A DNA stretch of 64,000 bases. Origin: Massiliimalia timonensis. Lineage in GTDB: Bacteria > Bacillota > Clostridia > Oscillospirales > Ruminococcaceae. A program made the position numbers and the translations under genes. Below the pieces are notes generated by a model. The model ran no database searches. It was not told the DNA's origin and worked only from the letters and a program-made list of their open reading frames with translations. The stretch spans positions 124,001 to 188,000 of the forward strand of contig NZ_FYDD01000004.1 of NCBI RefSeq assembly GCF_900186585.1, in the 5' to 3' direction. Shown here one piece after another: positions 51,765 through 62,514 of the stretch (the stretch's first letter is position 1; each line of letters begins with the position of its first letter).

Positions 51765-52925
51765 TTGGTTTTAAAAAAACTGACGCTCAAAAATTACCGG
51801 AATCTTCTTTCCGCTCAGATAGAGCCATGCGGGAATGTTAATATTATTTATGGGGACAACGCGCAGGGAAAAACAAATTTGATCGAAGCGATCTGGTTGT
51901 TTACTGGTAACAATAGCTTTCGGGCCGGAAAGACTAGCGAACTGATTCATTTTGAGCAGCAGGCAGCAGAGCTTTCGATTTTATTTGAGGATTCTGAGCG
52001 CGAGCAGCAGGCAAAAATCAAATTGGGAACAAAAAAGGAATACTTTTTGAATCAGGTCCCGCTAAAAAAGGCTTCTGAGATGACTGGGAATTTTTATGCG
52101 GTGATTTTTTCCCCAGTTGATTTAAGCCTTGCGGATGGCTCTCCAAAAAACCGCAGAAAGTTTTTAGATGCTGCAATTAGTCAGTTAACGCCGCAGTACA
52201 GCGGCTATTTGGAGCAATATGAACGGGTCTTGGAACAGAGAAATGCTTTATTAAAAGACCTGTATCGGTTCCCCGCCCTGCGCGATACCATTGATATTTG
52301 GGATTTGCAGTTGGCAAAGCTGGGAACGATTTTATCTATTTATCGGAATGATTATGTGAAAAAGCTTTCTAAGCTTTCCGAAAAAATTTATTTTGGTTTA
52401 TCTTCAGAATCAGAAAAGTTTTCCATGTGTTATCGCTCTTCTGTTTTTGATCAGATAGAAACAGTCGATCATTATGAGGACTGTCATATACAAGCTTATT
52501 TTGAGCTTCTGCAAAAAAATTTAGAACAGGATACAAAATACGGCTTTACTTCTGTTGGGATACATCGGGATGATTTGGAATTGATGATCGATCATCTTCC
52601 AGTTCGTTCCTATGGCTCCAGGGGGCAGATCCGTAGCAGTGTCCTTGCGTTAAAATTAGGAGAAGCAGAATTATTAAAAAGGGTCACTGGTGAAAATCCA
52701 ATTATGTTGTTAGACGATGTGATGAGTGAATTGGACAACAAACGTCAGGATTATATTTTAAATCACGTCAAGGATAAACAGGTGTTTATCACCTGCTGTG
52801 ATATGTTTAATACCATTTCTCTTCAGGAGGGAAAGGTATTTCATGTGGAGAATGGTTCGATCCTTTCGGAGCGTTCTCATGGTTTGGCAGAGGAGGATCG
52901 CAATGTATCTGCATTTAGGCAATGA
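51765..52925 (+). CDS. recF: DNA replication/repair protein RecF
   Basis: 386 residues from a TTG start eight bases after AGGAG; no suitable ATG exists. LKKLTLKNYRNLLS at the start, Walker A IYGDNAQGKTNLIEAIWLF, SPKNRRKFLDAAISQL, and the ABC-type MLLDDVMSELDNKRQDYIL. It loads RecA at gaps. Its end overlaps remB by 23 bases. Confidence 0.96.
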   Translation: MVLKKLTLKNYRNLLSAQIEPCGNVNIIYGDNAQGKTNLIEAIWLFTGNNSFRAGKTSELIHFEQQAAELSILFEDSEREQQAKIKLGTKKEYFLNQVPLKKASEMTGNFYAVIFSPVDLSLADGSPKNRRKFLDAAISQLTPQYSGYLEQYERVLEQRNALLKDLYRFPALRDTIDIWDLQLAKLGTILSIYRNDYVKKLSKLSEKIYFGLSSESEKFSMCYRSSVFDQIETVDHYEDCHIQAYFELLQKNLEQDTKYGFTSVGIHRDDLELMIDHLPVRSYGSRGQIRSSVLALKLGEAELLKRVTGENPIMLLDDVMSELDNKRQDYILNHVKDKQVFITCCDMFNTISLQEGKVFHVENGSILSERSHGLAEEDRNVSAFRQ

Positions 52926-53151
52926 TACGGTAGTTCAGATGAAACATGTGATCGGGATCTTTGATATTGAAAATGCATCCCTTTCTAAACATACAAAACA
53001 GTTTCTTAGCAGGTCTACCAAAAACGATGAAGTATTCAACGTTTCCTATGAAATGCCAAAATCATTCATTGTATGTCAGGAAGAAGAAAGATCAACCGTT
53101 TATGTTTCACAAATTTCCCCGCAAACCTTATTAAAACGTTCTAAAAAATAA
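52903..53151 (+). CDS. remB: RemB/YaaB extracellular-matrix regulator family protein (DUF370)
   Basis: 82 residues from the ATG after AGGAGG, inside the end of recF. MYLHLGNDTVVQMKHVIGIFDIEN then SFIVCQEEERSTVYVSQISPQTLLKR is the YaaB/RemB pattern. RemA and RemB of Bacillus activate biofilm matrix genes; RemA binds DNA. Position between recF and gyrB is conserved. Confidence 0.93.
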   Translation: MYLHLGNDTVVQMKHVIGIFDIENASLSKHTKQFLSRSTKNDEVFNVSYEMPKSFIVCQEEERSTVYVSQISPQTLLKRSKK

Positions 53152-53171
53152 AGGTTTCGATGGTTTTGTAA

Positions 53172-55118
<1,947 letters not shown>

Positions 55119-55130
55119 TAGGAGAAGAAT

Positions 55131-55796
55131 ATGGTAGAAAACGAAGATCAGATCCCGCAGGAGAAAAGCCAGCCGATCAAAGATCAGGGTCTGGTAACAG
55201 ATGCATACTCTGAAGTTCCGGCTGTTGTTGCCAATCAGGAACAAAAGGAAAGACTGGCAGATGAAACAGGGATTCGTGTGCAATATGGTTTTTATGCGGA
55301 TGAAATCAAAACGGCGCTGAAAATTTTTCAGCGGGAACTGCTTTATAAAAAATATACGATCTATAGCCTGCTGCTGGGAATTATATTTGTAATTTATCTG
55401 GTATCGACGATCAATTCTTCTGGAAGCAAGTTCAATTTGTTTATGACAGTTCTTTCCCTGACTGTGTTGTTATTTATTTGGTATTTTCCATTAAACCATA
55501 TCCGTCAGGTAGTAAAAACTATTTCCAAAATGGAATATAAAGAAGAATATATACTAACCGTATATGATTCTGCGATTGAAATTGGAGAAAATGAAAACAG
55601 CGCGATTTATTTTTATGAAGATGCTCCGATTCGGATTTGGGAAACAGAGGAACTCTTTATTATTGGATATGAGAAGGTAAGGGTTTTTGTTGTTCCAAAA
55701 CGCTGTTGTAAGGAAAACGCAGAAGAAATATCCAAAAGATTTGAAACTGGTGCAAAGGATAAATATAAACGCATCACAGTAAAAAAATCAAAATAA
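55131..55796 (+). CDS. YcxB-like membrane protein between gyrB and gyrA
   Basis: 221 residues. A polar N-terminus (1-80), two adjacent membrane helices (about 82-125), then a soluble beta domain whose pattern ILTVYDSAIEIGENENS ... ELFIIGYEKVRVFVVPKRCC resembles the YcxB family C-terminal domain. Function unknown. It starts 12 bases after gyrB with GGAGAAG, so it is in the gyrase operon. Confidence 0.72.
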   Translation: MVENEDQIPQEKSQPIKDQGLVTDAYSEVPAVVANQEQKERLADETGIRVQYGFYADEIKTALKIFQRELLYKKYTIYSLLLGIIFVIYLVSTINSSGSKFNLFMTVLSLTVLLFIWYFPLNHIRQVVKTISKMEYKEEYILTVYDSAIEIGENENSAIYFYEDAPIRIWETEELFIIGYEKVRVFVVPKRCCKENAEEISKRFETGAKDKYKRITVKKSK

Positions 55797-55835
55797 AACT
55801 CCGCTTTTTATCATTGCGGAGAGAGGTGGAACAAA

Positions 55836-58445
55836 GTGTATAATACAGAAAATTCAAAAGTAATTTCGGTCGATATTGAAAAAGAGATGAAAAAATCCTT
55901 TTTGGATTATTCCATGTCTGTCATTGTCAGCCGTGCTCTCCCAGATGTCCGGGATGGATTAAAGCCGGTTCATCGAAGGATCCTTTATACCATGCATGAA
56001 AATAATTTAGGGCCTAGTACCGCATACCGTAAATGTGCGGATACGGTTGGTAGTGTTTTGGGGCGTTATCACCCGCATGGTGACGCCTCTGTTTATGACG
56101 CGTTGGTCCGTTTGGCACAGGATTTTTCCTTGCGCTATCCTTTGGTAGACGGGCACGGAAACTTTGGTTCGATCGACGGTGACCCGCCGGCTGCTTATCG
56201 TTATACCGAAGCGAGAATGAGTAAAATCTCCATGGAGATGTTGACTGACATTGAAAAGGAGACCATTGACTTTACTTCAAACTATGATGACCGTTTAAAA
56301 GAGCCAGTCGTTCTCCCCTCTCGTTTTCCAAACCTTTTGGTAAATGGTTCTACTGGAATCGCGGTTGGGATGGCGACCAATATTCCGCCTCACAACCTTG
56401 GAGAAGTCATTGACGCGGTTGATTTTATTATGGATAATCCGGATGCGACCGTTGCAGATATTATGGATTATATCAAGGGACCCGATTTCCCTACCGGCGG
56501 CATCATCATGGGTTATTCCGGGATTCGCGCGGCATATATGACAGGCCGCGGAAAAGTTACTTTGCGTGCCCGTGCAGAGATTGAAGAAAAGAAAAACGGC
56601 AGGTTCCATATTGTAGTAACAGAACTGCCATATATGGTTAATAAGGCGCGGCTGCTTCAAAGCATTGCGAATCTGGTTAAGGATAAAAGGATCGAAGGGA
56701 TCTCAGACCTGCGGGACGAATCTGACCGCGATGGAATGAGAATGGTGGTAGAGCTCAAGAAAGAAGCGAATCCTCAGGTAGTCTTAAATCAGCTTTATCA
56801 CTACAGCCAGATGCAAGAAACGGTTGGTATCATTCTTCTTGCTTTGGCTGACGGCCAGCCAAAGGTAATGAATATCAAAGAGATCCTGGATCATTATGTT
56901 GCTTTCCAATGTGATGTGATACGTCGCAGAACTGCCTTTGATTTGAGAAAGGCACAGGAACGCGCACATATTTTAAAGGGTTTAACGATAGCACTGGATT
57001 TCATTGATACGGTCATCTCCATCATCCGTAATGCGAAAGACCAGCCTGCTGCGAAAAAGGCTTTGATGGAATACTGCTTCAAGCCAGTTGATGAAGTCCA
57101 TGTAGGAGAAGTGCATTTAGTCGATTATGGAACAGAGGGCCTTTATCTGGACGAAACACAGGCGTCTGCCATTGTCGCAATGCGTTTAGGCCAGTTATCT
57201 GGTCTGGAACGGCAGAAAATTGAAGATGAGTTTGCGCAGATCATGGCGCGGATCGAAGAATTAACAGCGATCTTAAACGATCATCAGCTGGTTGTGGAGA
57301 TCATAAAAAAAGAATTGACTGAGATCAAACGGAAATACGGCGATGAACGCCGCACCGAGATCCAGATGGTCAGTGGTGAAGTGGACATTGAGGACCTGAT
57401 CCCACAGGAGGACTGCGTTGTTACACTGACCCATTGCGGATATATCAAACGCCTGCCGGTAGATGTGTATAAGACCCAAAAGCGCGGAGGACGAGGAGTA
57501 TCCGGGATGACCCAGAAAGAAGAGGACTTTGTGGAAGAGCTGTTTATCAGCTCCACCCATGATCATATCCTGTTTATTACCAATAAGGGCCGGATGCACC
57601 GTTTAAAATGTTATCAGGTACCGGAAGGAAGCAGGACTTCCAAAGGGACGAATATCGTAAATCTTCTTCAGTTGGAAGATGGGGAGCAAATCGCCTATAT
57701 GATTCGGGTACATGATTTTGATCCGGATCAATATCTGGTCTTTGTTACGAAAAAGGGATTGATTAAACGTACCGAGCTCAGCGCATATAAAAATGTGCGG
57801 AAAAGTGGGTTAAACGCGATTTCCCTGAATGAAGATGATGAGCTTGCCTTTGCAAAACTGACAAATGGAAATCATGAGCTACTGATCGCGACTCATAACG
57901 GGATGGCGATCCGTATTAAGGAAACGGATGCCCGGCCAATGTCCAGAACAGCCAAAGGCGTGCGTGCGATCCGTTTGCGTGATGACGACTATGTGGTTGG
58001 TCTAGCACGGCTCAGGGAAAACGCAACCGTCATGACAGTGACAGACGAAGGGCAAGGACGCCGCAGTGAGATCAGTGAATACGGCTTACAGCGCCGCGGC
58101 GGATATGGAAAGATCAACTATAAAGTGAGTGAGATTAAGGGTCATGTCGCTGGTATTAAGGTAGTAGACGATACCGATGACCTGATCATGATCTCTGATG
58201 ACGGAGTGATTATCCGTATCCGGGTCAGCGATGTCAATATCATGTCCCGGTATGCTTCCGGAGTTAAGGTAATGAGATTGGCGGAGAACTCCAAATTGGT
58301 ATCTTTTGCCCGCGCAGAACATGATGACAGCGAAGAAATTTCTCAGGTAGAGCAAACCGGCGATGAGGAAGAGATGTCTGAGGAAGAACTCAAAAAATTA
58401 GAACAGGAATTGGAAGAAGAAGAGATTTCAACAGATGATGAATAA
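55836..58445 (+). CDS. gyrA: DNA gyrase subunit A
   Basis: 869 residues. [28 protein letters not shown]-type start (here [20 protein letters not shown]), catalytic Tyr in [11 protein letters not shown], the GyrA-box variant [10 protein letters not shown] near residue 548, six-bladed C-terminal beta-pinwheel, and an acidic tail. It cuts and rejoins DNA with GyrB. AGAGGTGG lies upstream of the GTG start. A terminator follows. Confidence 0.97.
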   Translation: MYNTENSKVISVDIEKEMKKSFLDYSMSVIVSRALPDVRDGLKPVHRRILYTMHENNLGPSTAYRKCADTVGSVLGRYHPHGDASVYDALVRLAQDFSLRYPLVDGHGNFGSIDGDPPAAYRYTEARMSKISMEMLTDIEKETIDFTSNYDDRLKEPVVLPSRFPNLLVNGSTGIAVGMATNIPPHNLGEVIDAVDFIMDNPDATVADIMDYIKGPDFPTGGIIMGYSGIRAAYMTGRGKVTLRARAEIEEKKNGRFHIVVTELPYMVNKARLLQSIANLVKDKRIEGISDLRDESDRDGMRMVVELKKEANPQVVLNQLYHYSQMQETVGIILLALADGQPKVMNIKEILDHYVAFQCDVIRRRTAFDLRKAQERAHILKGLTIALDFIDTVISIIRNAKDQPAAKKALMEYCFKPVDEVHVGEVHLVDYGTEGLYLDETQASAIVAMRLGQLSGLERQKIEDEFAQIMARIEELTAILNDHQLVVEIIKKELTEIKRKYGDERRTEIQMVSGEVDIEDLIPQEDCVVTLTHCGYIKRLPVDVYKTQKRGGRGVSGMTQKEEDFVEELFISSTHDHILFITNKGRMHRLKCYQVPEGSRTSKGTNIVNLLQLEDGEQIAYMIRVHDFDPDQYLVFVTKKGLIKRTELSAYKNVRKSGLNAISLNEDDELAFAKLTNGNHELLIATHNGMAIRIKETDARPMSRTAKGVRAIRLRDDDYVVGLARLRENATVMTVTDEGQGRRSEISEYGLQRRGGYGKINYKVSEIKGHVAGIKVVDDTDDLIMISDDGVIIRIRVSDVNIMSRYASGVKVMRLAENSKLVSFARAEHDDSEEISQVEQTGDEEEMSEEELKKLEQELEEEEISTDDE

Positions 58446-58481
58446 CTTTGTTGAAAAATAAACATTTCATAATCCAATATA

Positions 58482-58520
58482 TAAAAAGGAGCTGCAATTT
58501 TAATTGCAGCTCCTTTTTAT
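58482..58520. terminator. Bidirectional terminator after gyrA
   Basis: Hairpin AAAAGGAGCTGCAATT / AATTGCAGCTCCTTTTT between the converging gyrA and GNAT genes. Confidence 0.92.
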
Positions 58521-59017
58521 AAGCGGTATTCCATCACATAGTCATTCATATAAAATCCGTTTCCAATATCCGCATCCTGTTCTTTCACAACAGTAAAACC
58601 GAATTTATGGTAAACCTTTAACGAATTCTTATTATCCCGGTTGCAGGTCAGCCAAATTGTTTTACAATCCTGCTCTTTTGCAAATTCCTGTAAAAAGGTA
58701 AATGCTTTCCGCGCAAGGCCTTTTCCACGGCATTCTTTTTTCAAATAAAGCTTTGATAAGAAAAGCGCCCCATTTTCCGGATGAACGCCGGTATATCCCA
58801 CAGCTTCTTGTTGATCGCACAGGAACCAGTAATGATAACCGTCCTCAGTAATTGCTTTTTTTATAGCTGAGTAAGATTGAAACTGCTCCAGCATATAGGC
58901 TACCTGTTTTTCTCCAATAATTGGGGTAAAATGCTCTTGCCAAATCTCTTTTGCCAATATAGCAAGCTTTTGAAAATCTTCTTCTGTTTTGACAGGTGTA
59001 ACTGAAAATTGATCCAC
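58517..59017 (-). CDS. GNAT family N-acetyltransferase
   Basis: 166 residues. I start at GTG 59017 because AAAGGAG is eight bases upstream; ATG at 59041 lies before that site. The acetyl-CoA loop reads KKECRGKGLARKAFTFL, followed by TIWLTCNRDNKNSLKVYHKFGF, the GNAT core. Substrate unknown. It is the first minus-strand gene after gyrA on this side of the origin. Confidence 0.88.
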   Translation of the reverse strand: MDQFSVTPVKTEEDFQKLAILAKEIWQEHFTPIIGEKQVAYMLEQFQSYSAIKKAITEDGYHYWFLCDQQEAVGYTGVHPENGALFLSKLYLKKECRGKGLARKAFTFLQEFAKEQDCKTIWLTCNRDNKNSLKVYHKFGFTVVKEQDADIGNGFYMNDYVMEYRL

Positions 59018-59064
59018 TGAAAAAGCTCCTTTCTGATTCAATACTTATTGTATAGCTGTTAATT

Positions 59065-59294
59065 TCTTCAACAGTGAAAATGTTAATAACTCTGTTGAAA
59101 AAGTTGATAACCATCGGATTTAATAAAAGTATTGGAAAATCAAATAGAAATAAGTTGAAAGAAAAGTAAAATATTACTATACAGTTCGTACATTTTTGTG
59201 GAAAATAATTGGAAAAATAGCTAGAAATATTAATATATTATCAGTAATATAAACAATAAATGGTATTCTTATTTGATTTACAGATTTTTCAACG
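59065..59294. other. DnaA-box-like cluster downstream of gyrA
   Basis: AT-rich gap of about 320 bases (59018-59337) with no gene. It holds TGTTGAAAA (59093-59101) directly followed by AGTTGATAA (59102-59110), TGTGGAAAA (59197-59205, exact TTTTCCACA complement), TTTTCAACG (59286-59294) and weaker variants. The adjoining pair repeats the layout of the oriC sites at 49972-49989. Role unknown; it is not at a divergent gene boundary. Confidence 0.45.
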
Positions 59295-59337
59295 TATTTT
59301 CGTAAAAAATAGAAAAAAGAGTCGAAAAGTCTGTAGA

Positions 59338-59952
59338 TTATTCTTTTGGCTCATAAATACGGATTTCCAGCGGCACTGATAATTTTTCACTGATTGCCTT
59401 ACATTCCCGGATTTCTTGTTCCGGTAATAGGTCTACAATGCTAAAACGGACGCTGATTCCGTATTCCCGGCAATGCCGTGCAAAGGTTAAAAGCCCGTCA
59501 AAAGAATCGACGCCAAAGCTGCTGCGTGTCAATTCAAAGTAGTGTTTTTTTTCAGAAGCATTTAAACTAATAGAAACCTTGTCGATGATGCCAGCCATTT
59601 TTTTTGCAGTATCTGTTTGGTACTGTAAATCAGATAACCCGTTCGTATTGATTCTGATTATTAAAGATGGGCTTTCCTGTTTCCATGTTTCTGCAATTGT
59701 TAAAAGATCATCCAAACGAAGCGTAGGTTCTCCATAGCCGCAGAACACAATTTCCCGATACTGGGAAAAATCAAATTTTTTCGCTTCTTCTAATACCTCT
59801 TCTACAGTCGGCTCGTGCTCCAGCCATAAACTGTCGGTATCTTGCACATGATCGCTGTTATTGCGCAGACAAAATACACAACGGCAGTTACAGCGGTTTG
59901 TAAGGTTTACATATAGATTATCGCCCAATTCATATAAAATCGTCATACTCAT
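59338..59952 (-). CDS. Radical SAM protein (TatD-associated type)
   Basis: 204 residues. The cluster motif CNCRCVFC (C-x3-C-x2-C) follows LYVNLTNRCN, and FCGYGEPTLR and IRINTNGL are the SAM-binding strands. Small single-domain form with the start and length of the TatD-linked radical SAM family. The product is unknown. It is third in an operon after pyridoxamine kinase and a membrane protein; no tatD gene is next to it here. Confidence 0.85.
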   Translation of the reverse strand: MSMTILYELGDNLYVNLTNRCNCRCVFCLRNNSDHVQDTDSLWLEHEPTVEEVLEEAKKFDFSQYREIVFCGYGEPTLRLDDLLTIAETWKQESPSLIIRINTNGLSDLQYQTDTAKKMAGIIDKVSISLNASEKKHYFELTRSSFGVDSFDGLLTFARHCREYGISVRFSIVDLLPEQEIRECKAISEKLSVPLEIRIYEPKE

Positions 59953-59958
59953 CGTAAT

Positions 59959-60471
59959 CTACCCTCTTCCCGTAAAAAATTTTTCTTTTAGACGAGTTCT
60001 GTCCAGTACCTTTCCAATGGCTATAAATAAAATTCCGCAGATAAAGGGCGGGATCAGGTCTGTATAAAGACGAACGATAGGAAACAGCCAATCCTGATAA
60101 AGAATACCGGTAAAAACAAAATATCCGGCTACATTGACAAAATAAGCACAGACAACACCTATCATATTCCGGGAACAAACTATTTTTTCTGTTTTAGAAG
60201 AAAAGGAAAGTACGACCAGTGTTTTAATCAAAACTGTTGGAAGGACCCAAATAGGAGCTGTCATCAGGTCGGATAAACCCATTCCTACCACTGCCGCTCC
60301 AATGGCATACGGTTTCGGCAGTAACGCAGCCGCCAAAAAAACTAAAGTATCTCCAAAGTGAATGTACCCTGTTGCAAAGGGAATATGAAAGAAATAAGCG
60401 GTAAACAAAAAAATGATCGCCGCAAAGATGGAGGAGATTGTAAGAAGATGCACTTTTTCCGATTGTATCAT
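59959..60471 (-). CDS. ECF transporter S component-like protein (TIGR04002/QueT-like)
   Basis: 170 residues with five to six membrane helices. TISSIFAAIIFLFTAYFFHIP, then GYIHFGDTLVFLAAALLPKPYAIGAAVVGMGLSDL, is the S-component pattern. Its start overlaps the pyridoxamine kinase stop as ATGA, so vitamin B6 is the most likely substrate (inference). The energising EcfA/EcfT genes are not in the window. A related reading is QueT. Confidence 0.75.
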   Translation of the reverse strand: MIQSEKVHLLTISSIFAAIIFLFTAYFFHIPFATGYIHFGDTLVFLAAALLPKPYAIGAAVVGMGLSDLMTAPIWVLPTVLIKTLVVLSFSSKTEKIVCSRNMIGVVCAYFVNVAGYFVFTGILYQDWLFPIVRLYTDLIPPFICGILFIAIGKVLDRTRLKEKFFTGRG

Positions 60472-61319
60472 ATCATTTCGCTCCTTTGTGTAAAATAGGG
60501 CGATAATTGTCCCAAAAAAGGCTCAAAACAGATTCCTTCTTCAACGGGAATATTTTGCTCTTCTGAAAAAAATAAGGCCTTTGCAATAAAATCAGAGGCT
60601 TTTTTCGCAGAGGCGACGAAAGAATCTCCCTGAAGAACAGAAGAAAGGAAGATAGAAGAAAATAAATCCCCTGTTCCGATTCTCTCTTGTGGGCAACGGG
60701 GAGAAAAGATCCGATTCTTTTGATCCCGCTCAAAAAGATAGGTATCAATGGAAGTTTCGTGTTTAATGCCGGTAATGATCACCGCTTTTGGTCCTTTGGA
60801 CAGAAGCATTTCCCCCATTAGATCGAGCGTGCGTTCATCGGGGTATTCCTGATAAGGCAACCCGCACAGAAAAAACGCTTCGGTCAAGTTAGGGGTGATA
60901 AAGTCTGCCCGTGCGATCAAAGAATGGTATTCCTTGATCAGCTGGTCGGTGCAGTTGGACCCAACGATTCCCTGATCCCCCAGAACAGGATCGACCAAAA
61001 TACAGGTATCGGGGCGGCTGAAATCTTGAAGGAAAGAAAGGGCTGTTTCTATCTGTCTTGCAGAACTGAGATAACCGGTATAGATCCCGTCAAAAGAAAG
61101 CTTTAATTGTTTCCATTGGCGAAGGTAAACGGAAAGGTCATCCGTAAGGTCTTTCATAGAAAAGCCGGATATCCCATCTGTACTGGACAGGATGGCCGTA
61201 GGGACAGGACAACATTGATTGCCGCAAGCAGATATGACCGGCATCATCACGGATAAAGAACAACGTCCGAAACCAGCTAAATCATTGATTGCTGCGATTC
61301 GTTTTGATTTAAAATCCAT
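60468..61319 (-). CDS. pdxY: Pyridoxamine kinase
   Basis: 283 residues from the ATG after AAGGAGGG. RIAAINDLAGFGRCSLSVMMP, DGIYTGYLSS, LVDPVLGDQG, ITPNLTEAFFLCG and the catalytic GTGDLFSSIFLSS match the PdxK/PdxY family of the ribokinase fold. It phosphorylates pyridoxal, pyridoxine or pyridoxamine for PLP salvage. Coupled to the ECF-like gene by overlap. Confidence 0.9.
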   Translation of the reverse strand: MDFKSKRIAAINDLAGFGRCSLSVMMPVISACGNQCCPVPTAILSSTDGISGFSMKDLTDDLSVYLRQWKQLKLSFDGIYTGYLSSARQIETALSFLQDFSRPDTCILVDPVLGDQGIVGSNCTDQLIKEYHSLIARADFITPNLTEAFFLCGLPYQEYPDERTLDLMGEMLLSKGPKAVIITGIKHETSIDTYLFERDQKNRIFSPRCPQERIGTGDLFSSIFLSSVLQGDSFVASAKKASDFIAKALFFSEEQNIPVEEGICFEPFLGQLSPYFTQRSEMI

Positions 61320-61355
61320 GATAGTTCCCTCCTTTTCTATGTGGTGTCTCTTTTT

Positions 61356-61384
61356 ATTATAATGCAAGAATGTTAGATTTTCAA
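61356..61384 (-). promoter_or_regulatory. Promoter of pdxY-ECF-radical SAM
   Basis: TTGAAA (61384-61379) and TATAAT (61361-61356) on the minus strand, 17-base spacer. Confidence 0.82.
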
Positions 61385-61605
61385 AAAGGTAACATAATAA
61401 AGGATAAAAATAAAAATTGTGATAGTAATACAAAAATTTTAAAAATATATAGCATATTATTTTAGTTTTGACTAAAAAAACAAAGCAATAGTTTTTTAAA
61501 AAAAGTCTTACTGATAAATTTGACCATTTTTTACATAAAATAGATAAAAAGTTATATTTATATAACAAAATATTTTTATAGGAAAAATATTGATCATATA
61601 AGTAA
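61385..61605. other. AT-rich intergenic stretch without a gene
   Basis: No ribosome site, RNA motif or clear repeat is seen. It separates the pdxY promoter from the lipoprotein terminator. Confidence 0.6.
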
Positions 61606-61639
61606 TAAAAAAGAGTGCCAAATATTGGCACTCTTTTAA
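61606..61639 (-). terminator. Terminator of the lipoprotein gene
   Basis: Hairpin AAAAGAGTGCCAA / TTGGCACTCTTTT, flanked by A/T runs on both strands. Confidence 0.88.
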
Positions 61640-61750
61640 AGAATTCATTTACTATAGTTTTATAGTAATTCATCTTTACGATTTATAACGATCAAATTCT
61701 TATTCTATAAGAAACTTGTCTTAGTATATTTTTGTTTTGCAAGAATATTT

Positions 61751-62375
61751 TTAAAGTTCTTCTTTATAAACTCCTTGTACCACTATATAATCACTTTTAT
61801 AGCTTTCTATAGTCAGCTGATAATCTCCTAGTTCTAAAATAGAACTATCTTCATCTGGATCTTGGGTCATAACTATTTCTGTCACCTTAGTTTTGACTTC
61901 TTCAAACTTGGCAGTAGGGTCGTTCGCTACTGCAAGGGCTGTAATAATTTCAATCCAATCGTTTTGCATTTCTTCAGTATAGCGCATTTTACCAATAGGA
62001 CCACGAATATCAGCCTCATAAGAGTGTTTTTGCTCGCCCTTATAATTCCAAAATATAATTTCATGTTCCACATTACTCTCATGATTTGGAATATGGTCTA
62101 ACTCTAAAGATTCGATCTCAAAACACCACTTGCTATAAGCCTCTGTACTATATTCAAAAGAAGGTTCTTTTACCATCTCATAGCATAAGCCGTACATTTC
62201 CGTTAACTCGCCCATCTCGTCATACATTGCCTGAACAAAATCCGGTACCGCATTTTCGTCTTCTGTTTTACTGACAGGCAGATTATTTGCTCCAACATTT
62301 TCCTGTTGTCCCACAACCACATAATAAAATAACAAGAGTCAAGATCGCTGCAATAACTAATTTTGTCTTTTTCAT
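61751..62375 (-). pseudogene. Frameshifted lipoprotein gene
   Basis: AGGAGGG is five bases before the ATG at 62375, which opens MKKTKLVIAAILTLVILLCG with a lipobox ending LCGC. This frame stops after 30 codons. Removing one G from the GGG at 62312-62310 joins the leader to a long frame QQENVGANNLPVSK... of about 190 residues ending at 61751. So a one-base insertion splits the gene, or the base is a sequence error. The mature part is acidic with conserved-looking WxxKGE and Trp residues; I do not recognise the family. Confidence 0.8.
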
Positions 62376-62459
62376 AAATACCCTCCTACTCTTTTTACTT
62401 ATATTATAAAGTATTATAAGAAAAAGACAATAGATTTTTGAAGTAAAATAATGCAAACA

Positions 62460-62496
62460 AAAAAGGAATTAGCAGGATTTCCTGCTAATTCCTTTT
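62460..62496 (-). terminator. Terminator of ppdK
   Basis: Hairpin AAAAGGAATTAGCAGG / CCTGCTAATTCCTTTT after the ppdK stop. Confidence 0.9.
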
Positions 62497-62514
62497 CATC
62501 ATTTATTGGAAAAA

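Noticed and set aside
59018-59337. A second replication origin at the DnaA-box-like cluster
   Set aside because: The gap lies on the gyrA side of converging genes, has no initiator gene or clear unwinding element; a DnaA-binding cluster is the more modest reading.
61751-62335. Lipoprotein frame taken as an intact gene starting at TTG 62335
   Set aside because: No ribosome site precedes it, and the signal peptide with a strong site lies one frame away just upstream.
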